Shown here: piece by piece, positions 1-7,800 of the stretch
How the letters are laid out: every line of letters starts with the position of its first letter
How positions within the stretch are numbered: position 1 is the first letter of the stretch
NCBI GenBank assembly: GCA_029932445.1
Contig: JAOZQB010000083.1
Span: 1 to 11,954 of the forward strand
Source: Bacteroidales bacterium
Lineage (GTDB): Bacteria; Bacteroidota; Bacteroidia; Bacteroidales; JAADGE01
Length of the DNA: 11,954 nt
Direction of reading: 5' to 3'
Notes under the pieces: model-generated
Databases searched by the model: none
Told to the model about the DNA's origin: nothing
Seen by the model: only the letters and a program-made list of their open reading frames with translations
Translations under genes and position numbers: made by a program

Positions 1-5
1 AAGGT

Positions 6-103
6 GCATTTTTTCTTTGCCCGACTCATCGTTGCAAACCCCTTGCAGTATAAAGGATACAGCAGCAGGATTTGACGCCTTGATTCAGGCAAAGAAAAAA
101 CGC
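6..103. repeat. 98-base block with 22-base imperfect inverted ends
   Basis: Bases 6-27 and 82-103 are inverted copies of each other, matching at 19 of 22 positions, with 54 bases between them. A small hairpin lies inside (TGCAA at 33-37, TTGCA at 43-47). One plus-strand frame stays open from base 2 to a TAA at 119-121, ending in residues LIQAKKKRMNNSG, but has no start inside the window and resembles no protein I recognise. The block fills the place just before dnaJ where grpE often sits. My reading is a dispersed intergenic repeat or the remnant of a small non-autonomous element; a structured RNA or the 3' end of an upstream gene remain possible. The symmetry is directly visible; the nature of the element is inference. 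Confidence 0.5.
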
Positions 104-134
104 ATGAATAATTCGGGTTAAATAGGAAAAATAT

Positions 135-142
135 TAATTTTG
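135..142 (+). promoter_or_regulatory. Candidate -7 box for dnaJ
   Basis: TAATTTTG fits the Bacteroidota primary-sigma -7 consensus TAnnTTTG and lies 16 bases before the dnaJ ATG, which would give a very short leader. I do not see a convincing TTG-type -33 element 19-21 bases further up, so the promoter is only half supported. No Shine-Dalgarno sequence precedes the start, as is usual in this phylum. Confidence 0.35.
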
Positions 143-158
143 CGACCAAATTAAAATT

Positions 159-1298
159 ATGAGTAAACGAGATTATTACGAAATACTGGGAGTTTCTAAA
201 GATGCCGATAAAGCTGAAATTAAAAAAGCATATCGCAAAATTGCCATTAAATACCACCCGGATAAAAACCCGGATGATAAAGAAGCGGAAGAAAAATTTA
301 AAGAAGCTGCTGAAGCATACGAAGTATTAAGTAATGATGATAAAAAAGCAAAATATGATCGTTTCGGACATTCGGCATTTGACGGTGCCGGCGGTTTCGG
401 AGGCGGAGGCGGAATGTCCATGGATGATATTTTTTCTCATTTCGGTGATATATTCGGCGGATTTGGTTTCGGAGGATTCGGAGGTGGTTCTTCAGGAGGA
501 AGAAGACATGTAAATAAAGGAACAAATCTGCGTATAAAAGTAAAACTGTCACTCAAAGACATCCTTTCCGGAACGACAAAAAAGATAAAAGTAAAGAAAT
601 ATGTTCAATGTTCTTATTGCGGAGGAACCGGTGCTGAAAATTCAGATGTTGAAACATGTTCAACTTGTCACGGAAGCGGACAAGTAATCAGAGTTCAAAA
701 TACTTTTCTGGGACAAATGCAAACAAGTGCAACTTGCCCGACATGTCACGGACAAGGAACTATTATAAAAAACAAATGCACTCATTGTCACGGTGAAGGC
801 ATAATGAAAGGTGAAGAAGTTGTTCAGGTAAATGTTCCTGCCGGTGTTTCCGAAGGAATGCAAATGAAAGTCGGCGGAAAAGGAAATGCAGCAAGAAGAG
901 GCGGTGTAAACGGTGATTTAATCGTTATTTTTCATGAAGAAGAGCATCCGGAACTAATCCGTGATGAGAATGACCTGCTGTATAACTTATTCATCAGTTT
1001 TCCGGAAGCTGCTCTGGGAACTTCAGTAGAAATACCTACAATTGAAAGTAAGGTGAAAATAAAAATTACTCCCGGAACTCAAGGCGGAAAAATTCTTCGT
1101 TTAAAAGGAAAAGGTTTGCCTTCATACGGAAGTTACGGGAAAGGAGATATTTTGGTAAAAGTAAATGTATGGGTACCGAAAACTTTAGATAAAGAAGAAA
1201 AGAAAATATTAGAACGCCTGATAAATTCACCTAATTTTGAGCCGAAACCCGAAACAGAAGAACGCAATTTTTTTGATCGGGTAAAAGATATGTTCTGA
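159..1298 (+). CDS. dnaJ: Chaperone protein DnaJ (Hsp40, type I)
   Basis: This is the co-chaperone that delivers unfolded clients to DnaK and stimulates its ATPase in the cytoplasm. All parts of a type I DnaJ are present and in order: a J domain (about residues 4-70) with the catalytic HPD at 33-35, a Gly/Phe-rich linker (about 74-114), a zinc-finger domain with four CxxCxGxG repeats starting at C151, C167, C193 and C207, and the C-terminal client-binding domains. The 379-residue length is normal for the family. The start is supported by the standard N-terminus MSKRDYYEILGV. grpE often precedes dnaJ in bacteria, but no grpE coding sequence is visible in the 158 bases upstream, so it must lie further out or elsewhere. 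The gene ends at a strong hairpin terminator and faces a convergent gene. Confidence 0.98.
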   Translation: MSKRDYYEILGVSKDADKAEIKKAYRKIAIKYHPDKNPDDKEAEEKFKEAAEAYEVLSNDDKKAKYDRFGHSAFDGAGGFGGGGGMSMDDIFSHFGDIFGGFGFGGFGGGSSGGRRHVNKGTNLRIKVKLSLKDILSGTTKKIKVKKYVQCSYCGGTGAENSDVETCSTCHGSGQVIRVQNTFLGQMQTSATCPTCHGQGTIIKNKCTHCHGEGIMKGEEVVQVNVPAGVSEGMQMKVGGKGNAARRGGVNGDLIVIFHEEEHPELIRDENDLLYNLFISFPEAALGTSVEIPTIESKVKIKITPGTQGGKILRLKGKGLPSYGSYGKGDILVKVNVWVPKTLDKEEKKILERLINSPNFEPKPETEERNFFDRVKDMF

Positions 1299-1304
1299 TA
1301 AAAG

Positions 1305-1331
1305 AAAAGCTGTCCGAAAAGACAGCTTTTT
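1305..1331. terminator. Bidirectional terminator between dnaJ and the SPOR-like gene
   Basis: A perfect 10-base stem (AAAAGCTGTC at 1305-1314, GACAGCTTTT at 1321-1330) closes a 6-base loop. It is A-rich on its left foot and T-rich on its right foot, so it can work as a rho-independent terminator in both directions. It lies 6 bases after the dnaJ stop and 24 bases beyond the stop of the convergent minus-strand gene, so it can serve both. Confidence 0.85.
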
Positions 1332-1354
1332 CAATTAGAAATTATGAGAAATAA

Positions 1355-2335
1355 CTATTGATAATCTTTCATATAAAATTTCACTTCTTTTCCTTTTTTA
1401 TATTCTACGATATAAACATTTGATAAACCGTAAGCATTTTTAAAATTCTTTGCTTCCTGAAATTCAGAGAAACTACCAACGGTATATTTATAATATATCC
1501 TTGATTTATAGGTATTAACAGGTTTATCTGTTTTATTTAACCGTCTTAATTGCATTTCATTTGCAGGTAAAATAGATGTTCCTATTTGAATCCTGAAATC
1601 ATGTTCGGGCGTATTGTATACACTTGTATTTGTTTGATAATTATTGTTATAATTTGAATTTACGGCTGAATCATCACTATTAGCAACAAGTTTATGATTA
1701 AATGTAAAACTACTTTCTAAATAAGAATCGTTTACGGAAAAACTACGAGTGTTAAAATCTTTCGTATTCGTATTTACAAAAGCTTCTTCCGGATTGTAGT
1801 TATTTTCTTCAACAACATAATCAGTCGTTTCCCAAGCATTTATAACCGCAAATATTTGACTCAAAACATCCAGGGCAAGTATTTCATTTTTATGTGCCGC
1901 TTTCAATAAATCAAATACCGTAATATCTTCTTTTTCTTCACCGCCTTTTAAGCGATTATAAATTGCAACACGATAATAATTTTTTGCATCTTGCATCTGC
2001 TTTTGAAAATATGTTTTTTTATTCCCTTCCGTTTCATTAATTAAAGAAGTTAATTTTTTATCATAAAGCGTATAAAGACTTCTGTAATTATCCTTAAAAA
2101 TTTCAGAAGCTTTCTTTGATTTTACCAAAGCTTTTGAAATTTCTTCGGAAGAAAATAATTTTTCGCCTTCATCAAAACTCTTTTGAGCTGTTTTTAAAGC
2201 TTTTGAAATATCATTTAATTCATTTTGTTCGTTTTTATCAAACGTTTTTTTTATATCGTCAAAATACTTGTTGGTTTGCGCATTAACATGGAACACGCTA
2301 ATAAACAGCAATATAGAAAGTAAATATTTAAGCAT
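1355..2335 (-). CDS. Exported protein with C-terminal SPOR-like domain
   Basis: A 326-residue protein of unknown exact function. I chose the ATG at 2335 because it begins directly with a signal peptide (hydrophobic core about 4-17, likely cleavage after VNA at 17-19). An in-frame ATG at 2386 would add 17 polar residues before it and is less likely. Residues about 22-165 are charged and predicted helical, with alanine/lysine-rich stretches that could be coiled coil or TPR-like. Residues about 176-245 form an Asn/Ser-rich linker. The last 80 residues have the two-part pattern of Bacteroidota SPOR-like domains: FRIQIGTS near 247-254, then YYKYTVGSFSEFQEAKNF near 281-298 and VYIVEYKKGKEV near 307-318. 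SPOR domains bind denuded peptidoglycan, so a periplasmic wall- or division-related role is plausible but inferred. It is divergent from the M1 peptidase gene. Confidence 0.8.
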   Translation of the reverse strand: MLKYLLSILLFISVFHVNAQTNKYFDDIKKTFDKNEQNELNDISKALKTAQKSFDEGEKLFSSEEISKALVKSKKASEIFKDNYRSLYTLYDKKLTSLINETEGNKKTYFQKQMQDAKNYYRVAIYNRLKGGEEKEDITVFDLLKAAHKNEILALDVLSQIFAVINAWETTDYVVEENNYNPEEAFVNTNTKDFNTRSFSVNDSYLESSFTFNHKLVANSDDSAVNSNYNNNYQTNTSVYNTPEHDFRIQIGTSILPANEMQLRRLNKTDKPVNTYKSRIYYKYTVGSFSEFQEAKNFKNAYGLSNVYIVEYKKGKEVKFYMKDYQ

Positions 2336-2454
2336 TTTTAATGTTATTAAGTTCGTTTTTCGGTTTTTGATATTTCTTATTAACACAATATCAAAGTGTT
2401 TAATACAAATAATTTGCCAAGAATTTATATTTAATCAATAAAGTTCCTGATATA

Positions 2455-2464
2455 TTGCCGGCAA
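2455..2464. promoter_or_regulatory. Perfect 10-base palindrome in the divergent spacer
   Basis: TTGCCGGCAA is a perfect palindrome and is conspicuously GC-rich at its centre within a spacer that is otherwise almost all A and T. It lies 119 bases before the SPOR-like gene start and 73 bases before the M1 gene start. It could be a regulator binding site shared by the divergent genes, but one short palindrome is weak evidence. Confidence 0.25.
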
Positions 2465-2486
2465 AATAATCATATTTTTAAATAAG

Positions 2487-2506
2487 AATGTAAAATATTA
2501 CATTTG
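2487..2506 (+). promoter_or_regulatory. Candidate promoter with overlapping operator, M1 gene
   Basis: TACATTTG at 2499-2506 fits the Bacteroidota -7 consensus TAnnTTTG and lies 31 bases before the M1 start codon. It overlaps an inverted repeat with 7-base arms, AATGTAA at 2487-2493 and TTACATT at 2498-2504, separated by 4 bases. A dimeric repressor bound there would cover the -7 box. No clear -33 element is visible. The symmetry and box are seen directly; regulation is inferred. Confidence 0.4.
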
Positions 2507-2537
2507 TTGCTCATATTTTTTTATAAAACCGTCATAA

Positions 2538-4592
2538 ATGAAGTTTAAAATACTATTTTCGCTTTTCATTTTTATTATAATTTCTTGTAATACGAATAAG
2601 ATTGTTCTTGATAATTCGGAAAATTCCGGTAATTTTCTTTCTCCGGAAACCGAACAAAAAATAATTTCACAAAAAGAAAAACAGATTACCAATTACAAAA
2701 GCAGCAATACCACAACTAACAATCTCATTAACACCGAATTACACATAAGATTTAAAATTATAGAAAAACAAGCAATCGGTAATGCAATAATTACTTTAAA
2801 ACCACATTTTTATCCGACTGATTCCTTAACCCTGGATGCTCAACAATTTGATATTAATGAAATTAATTTAATTCGTGAAGATATTCAAATACCTCTTTCA
2901 TACACTTATAATAATAATAAAATCAAAATTAAATTAGATAAAACTTATACACGCAACGATACATTTAAAATTTCAATAAATTACACGGCAAATCCCGAAA
3001 AAGTTAAATCAGTCGGTTCGTGGGCAATCCATGATAATAAAGGATTATATTTTATAAATGCAGATACCGATAATCCGCAAATTTGGACACAAGGCGAAAC
3101 CCAATCAAATTCATGCTGGTTTCCGACCATTGATTCCCCGAATCAAAAAATGACACAAGATTTTTACATCACCGTTAAAAAAGATTTCCTGACTTTATCA
3201 AACGGGAAATTAATTAGTTCCGTTCCGAACTCTGACGGCACAAGAACGGATTATTGGAAGCAATCCAAACCGCATGCGCCCTATTTAGCTATGATTGCCT
3301 CAGGAAAGTTCGAAGAAATTAGAGATTATTGGCGAGATATTCCCTTAACTGTTTATGTTGAAAAAGGTAAAGAAAAAAAAGCCGAAAAGATATTCGGGAA
3401 AACCGGTAAAATGATTGAATTTTATTCAAGAATACTCAATTACGATTTCCCTTGGGATAAATATTCGCAAATAGTCGTAAAAAATTTTGTTTCCGGTGCC
3501 ATGGAAAATACCGGAGCAGTTGTTTTCGGCGAATATGTATTGAATTTCAAAAACGAACATCAACGTATGGAAAACGAACTTGTGGTTGCTCACGAATTGT
3601 CTCATCATTGGTTCGGTGATTTAGTAACCTGCGAATCATGGGCAAATTTACCGCTTAACGAATCATTTGCCGATTATTTTGAATACTTGTGGACTGAACA
3701 TGAATACGGCAGATTTGAAGCCGACAATCATCTTGCCGATGATTATTTAAATTATAATTTTGAACGTTACTTTAAAAATGAAAATCTGATTCGTTTTTAT
3801 AACAAACATCGCGATGATATGTTTGATGCCCATTCCTACCAAAAAGGCGGACTGATTTTACACATGTTACGATACACCGTCAGAGATGATGCATTTTTTA
3901 ATGCCCTGCATCTTTATCTCAAAAATAACGCATATAAAAGTGTTGAAATTCATAATTTGCGTCTGGCTTTCGAAGAAGTAACAGGTGAAGATTTGAATTG
4001 GTTCTTTAACGAATGGTTTTTAAATAAAGGTATTCCCGATTTAAAAATTACATACAATAATATTCAAAACACTAAAATTGCAAGCCTTAAAATTGAGCAA
4101 ATCCAAAACCTCAAAAAAGCACCTTTGTATAAAATTCGGACTTCCGTTGATATTTATTTTCCCGATACCGTAATTAACAGAAAAATAATAATTACGAAAC
4201 AAAATCAAACATTTAAATTTTCCGTCAATGAAAAACCGGTATTTCTAAATTTCGATCCCGATAATTCAATTCTTTGTAAAAAAGAAGAAAATTATACCGA
4301 TAAAGAATATATTGCCATTTTGGATAAAGCACCGCTGTATGCCGATAAATCGGAAGCATTTAAAGCATTAAATTCATACCGTTCAAACCGTTTGAACGAG
4401 GTTTATTTAAAATTAGCAAAACACCCTTATTGGAAATTCAGATACAAAGCAATTGCCGCATTTAAGCCCGATACGAAACAAGACGACAGCTTAACGGCAA
4501 AATACAAAGAAATGCTTAAAGGTTTAGACAAAAATGAGACAAACAGCAGAGTGAAAAGTTTGGTTGCTAAAAAATTGAAAAATTTACAATAA
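2538..4592 (+). CDS. M1-family zinc aminopeptidase, lipoprotein
   Basis: A membrane-anchored M1 metallopeptidase that should remove N-terminal residues from peptides. A lipoprotein signal begins at the chosen ATG, with a hydrophobic run to IIIS and the lipidated cysteine at C17. A TAA lies in frame just before the ATG, so no longer form exists. The catalytic domain carries the GAMEN exopeptidase motif (320-324), the zinc site HELSH (352-356) with the third ligand E375 in NESFADY, and a tyrosine at 434 (YQKGG) placed like the transition-state tyrosine of the family. An N-terminal beta domain (about 65-260) precedes it. The tail (about 500-684) is a beta segment plus a short helical region, shorter than in PepN-type enzymes. 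It probably faces the periplasm or the cell surface and may feed peptide uptake; its substrate preference cannot be read from the sequence. Confidence 0.95.
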   Translation: MKFKILFSLFIFIIISCNTNKIVLDNSENSGNFLSPETEQKIISQKEKQITNYKSSNTTTNNLINTELHIRFKIIEKQAIGNAIITLKPHFYPTDSLTLDAQQFDINEINLIREDIQIPLSYTYNNNKIKIKLDKTYTRNDTFKISINYTANPEKVKSVGSWAIHDNKGLYFINADTDNPQIWTQGETQSNSCWFPTIDSPNQKMTQDFYITVKKDFLTLSNGKLISSVPNSDGTRTDYWKQSKPHAPYLAMIASGKFEEIRDYWRDIPLTVYVEKGKEKKAEKIFGKTGKMIEFYSRILNYDFPWDKYSQIVVKNFVSGAMENTGAVVFGEYVLNFKNEHQRMENELVVAHELSHHWFGDLVTCESWANLPLNESFADYFEYLWTEHEYGRFEADNHLADDYLNYNFERYFKNENLIRFYNKHRDDMFDAHSYQKGGLILHMLRYTVRDDAFFNALHLYLKNNAYKSVEIHNLRLAFEEVTGEDLNWFFNEWFLNKGIPDLKITYNNIQNTKIASLKIEQIQNLKKAPLYKIRTSVDIYFPDTVINRKIIITKQNQTFKFSVNEKPVFLNFDPDNSILCKKEENYTDKEYIAILDKAPLYADKSEAFKALNSYRSNRLNEVYLKLAKHPYWKFRYKAIAAFKPDTKQDDSLTAKYKEMLKGLDKNETNSRVKSLVAKKLKNLQ

Positions 4593-4616
4593 ATTTTAAA
4601 CTTATATTCCCGGCAG

Positions 4617-4637
4617 AAACAAAACTTCATTTGTTTT
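4617..4637 (+). terminator. Weak AT-rich hairpin after the M1 gene
   Basis: AAACAAA at 4617-4623 and TTTGTTT at 4630-4636 form a 7-base stem with a 6-base loop, 24 bases after the M1 stop, continuing into TTATATAT. With only one G-C pair it would be a poor terminator. The rest of this 281-base spacer holds an 11-base direct repeat (ATACTTTGAAA at 4663-4673 and 4734-4744) and the 7-base repeats described separately. I see no gene in it and no clean TAnnTTTG box for the macroglobulin gene. Confidence 0.3.
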
Positions 4638-4828
4638 ATATATGCTGCTTTTTCGAAGTTTTATACTTTGAAATTATAAAATAATACCCTCAGCATTAAA
4701 CTGAAAAAAAACATCAATCATCAAAAATCATTAATACTTTGAAAATAAATTCGTATATTTAAAAAATCATTTAATACGGTATAAACATATATATTACAGA
4801 ATATCAAACAGATAGCATCTCTTTATTT

Positions 4829-4870
4829 AAACTGAACTTTTAACTTTATACTTTTAACTTTCAACTCTGA
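4829..4870. repeat. Six tandem 7-base units ending at the macroglobulin start
   Basis: This stretch divides into six consecutive 7-base units. The four central ones fit ACTTTNA closely (ACTTTTA twice, ACTTTCA, and ACTTTAT as a variant); the outer two, AAACTGA and ACTCTGA, are degenerate. The two central pairs also form a 14-base direct repeat (4836-4849 and 4850-4863, differing only at the last two bases). The array stops 3 bases before the ATG at 4874, so it forms the immediate 5' leader of the macroglobulin gene and replaces any normal ribosome-binding region. Similar 7-base periodicity recurs with a different unit near 11790-11890. Confidence 0.75.
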
Positions 4871-4873
4871 ATC

Positions 4874-7800
4874 ATGAAAAACAAAAAAATCTTTCTTTAC
4901 ATCGCAGGTTTAGCAGTAATTATAACGGCAATAATTCTGATAACCTTAAATTTCAAAAAAAGAACCGTAAATGCAAACAATCCCCAATTTGCCAAATACA
5001 TTACGGCATACACATCAGGAATTATTTCAAAAAATGACCCTGTGCAAATTAAACTTACAAGTACGGTAACGGAAAATATTAAAGACAAAGAACATCTTCC
5101 GGATAATCTTCTTGACATTAAACCTTCCGTTGACGGAAAATTAAGTCTGATTAATAATACTTTGGAATTTACTCCCGAAAATAATTTGGAATCGGATAAA
5201 GAATATTATGTTGAATTTAATCTCGGTAAGTTGACAAAGGTTGAAAATGATTTACAATCTTTCAATTTTAATTTTAAAACAATTAAACAAGCTTTTGATT
5301 ATCAAATTGAAGAACAAAAAACCATTGACAAAAAAACACTGAAATATCAACAAATTACGGGATATATCAACACTGCGGATGCTGCCGACCCGGAAGCTGT
5401 TAAAAATATTTTAACGGCAACCGAAAACGGCAAAAAACTTTCCGTAAAATGGACTTCCGATATCGATCAAATCAAACATACTTTTGTTATTGACAGTATT
5501 GTTCGATATGATAAAGCAAATTCCGTAAAATTAGAATGGAACGGAAAAGCAATCGGGGTTGATAAAAAAGAAGAAAAAGAAATTGAAATTCCGGCTATCG
5601 GAGATTTTAAATTAATATCATCAAGAGTCGTTCAATACCCTGATCAATTTTTGCAACTTCAATTTACCGATCCGCTTGACGAAACTCAAAATTTAAACGG
5701 TCTTATTTCAATTGCAGAAGTTTCCGGTTTAAAATTCGTAATTGATGATAATATAATTAAAGTATATACTGATGAACGCATTAACAATACTCACAAAGTG
5801 TTTGTATATGAGGGAATTAAAAATGTGCTCGGTTATAAACTAATCGGTGATCAAAATTTTGAATTAGCATTTGAAGCCATAAAACCGGCTGTCCGAATGA
5901 CCGGAAAAGGAAGCATTTTACCTTCCGGCGATAAAGGACTAATTTTACCTTTTGAAGCTGTTAATCTTAAAGCTGTAGATGTTATTATAATTAAAATCTA
6001 TGAAAATAATATTCTTCAATTTCTGCAAGATAATGAATTTGACGGAAATTATAATTTGCGACAAGTCGGGAAACCCATTATCCGAAAAAAAGTTGATTTG
6101 GATAAATTCAGTGTTACTGATTTTGGTTCTTGGAATCGTTTTTCATTAGATTTAAATAAAATTATTAATCCCGAACCGGGAGCAATCTATCGCATTGAAT
6201 TAAATTTTAAAAAGCAATATTCTTTGTATCAATGTGAAGAGGATGAAAATAATACTTCAACATCCGAAGATGAAGAAGATGATAATTGGAACGAGGCAGA
6301 ACAAGAAACAAGCAATTGGGACAGCTATGAAGATTATTATTCAAACGGTGATTATTACTATTATGATTATTGGGAAGACAGAGATAATCCGTGTAAAAAA
6401 GCATATTACAGAAACAATCGAAAAGTAGCGAAAAATATTATTGCATCTGATTTGGGTTTAATTGCAAAACTGTCAGAAAACGGAGAAATTAATGTTTTTA
6501 CTTCGGATTTATTAACAACAAAACCGAAGCCAGGAGTTACAGTTGAAGTATATGATTTTCAGCAACAATTACTGGCAAGCGGAGAAACAGATAATGACGG
6601 AAAAATAATTTTAGAAAAAATAAAAAATCCGTATTTTATAATTGCAAAATTCAGTACACAACGTGCATATTTGAAACTTAACGATGGTAACTCATTATCA
6701 CTAAGCCGATTTGATGTTTCAGGAGAAAAAGTAAAAAAAGGAATTAAAGGTTTTATTTACGGAGAACGCGGAGTTTGGCGTCCCGGAGATACTATTTTTA
6801 CAAGCTTTATTTTAAAAGACGACTTGAAAAGTATTCCTGCAGGGCATCCTATTGTTTTCATATTTAAAGATCCGCAAGGGAAACTCGTAAAAAAAGAAGT
6901 TCTGACCAAAAACAGTACAAATTTTTATCCTTTCACCGTAAAAACTGATGAAAATGCCGTAACCGGGAATTATAATTTGAATGTTTCTGTCGGTTCCGTA
7001 AAATTTAATAAAACCGTAAAAGTTGAAACCATAAAACCGAATCGATTAAAAATTGCTCTTGATTTCGGTAAAAAAATGATAAAAAAAGGTGAAACAAACA
7101 CTGCCTTAATTAATATAAAATGGCTGCACGGTGCCGTAGGAAAAGATTTAAAAGTAAAAGTTGATGCTTCATTGTATCCGACAACGACAACGTTTAATAA
7201 ATATTCCGATTTTTCATTTGATGACCCCACAAAAAAATATTTTACGGAATCTGATGAAATTTTAAACAAAAAAACAGATGAAAACGGCAATGTTCAATTA
7301 AATGCCGAATTTTATACCGGCGATAAAGCACCCGGAATGATGAAAGCTGTTTTCTTTACGAAAGCATTTGAAAAAGGCGGTAATTTCAGTGTCGATCAAT
7401 ATACATTACCATTTTCTCCTTATGAATCCTACACCGGAATTAAACTTCCGAAAGGAGATAAAATAAGAGGCATGCTTTTAACCGATAAAAAACATACGGT
7501 TGAAATCGTGACCCTTACACCGGAAGGCAGATTATTGAAAGAAAATCACAAAATCAATTTGAAATTTTACAAATTAAGCTGGCGTTGGTGGTTTGATGCT
7601 TCAAGCAACAGTGTCTCAAGTTATAATTTCAGAAATTCGGCAAGTTTGATAAAATCAGGTTCTGTTACAACTTCCGGCGGAAAAGCAAGTTGGAATATTG
7701 AAGTAAAATATCCCGAATGGGGACGTTATATCGTTATTGCCGAAGATACCAAAACAGGGCATTCAACCGGAAAAATTGTTTACGTCGACTGGCCGGGTTG

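Noticed and set aside
2..121. Partial plus-strand frame before dnaJ as the C-terminus of GrpE
   Set aside because: The residues do not resemble the GrpE C-terminus, and the inverted-repeat ends explain the block better.
2336..2386. N-terminal extension of the SPOR-like protein from the ATG at 2386
   Set aside because: The 17 extra residues are polar and basic and would precede an otherwise ideal signal peptide that starts at the ATG at 2335.
2498..2692. 64-codon minus-strand open frame overlapping the M1 gene start
   Set aside because: It overlaps the lipoprotein signal of the M1 gene on the opposite strand and encodes nothing recognisable.
4663..4744. Two ATACTTTGAAA copies as promoter boxes for the macroglobulin gene
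   Set aside because: The spacing between TA and TTTG does not fit TAnnTTTG in either copy, so I note only the direct repeat.
6970..7290. 106-codon minus-strand open frame inside the macroglobulin gene
   Set aside because: It lies wholly opposite a well-supported coding sequence, its translation is low-complexity and Phe-rich as expected from complemented AT-rich codons, and it has no upstream signals.
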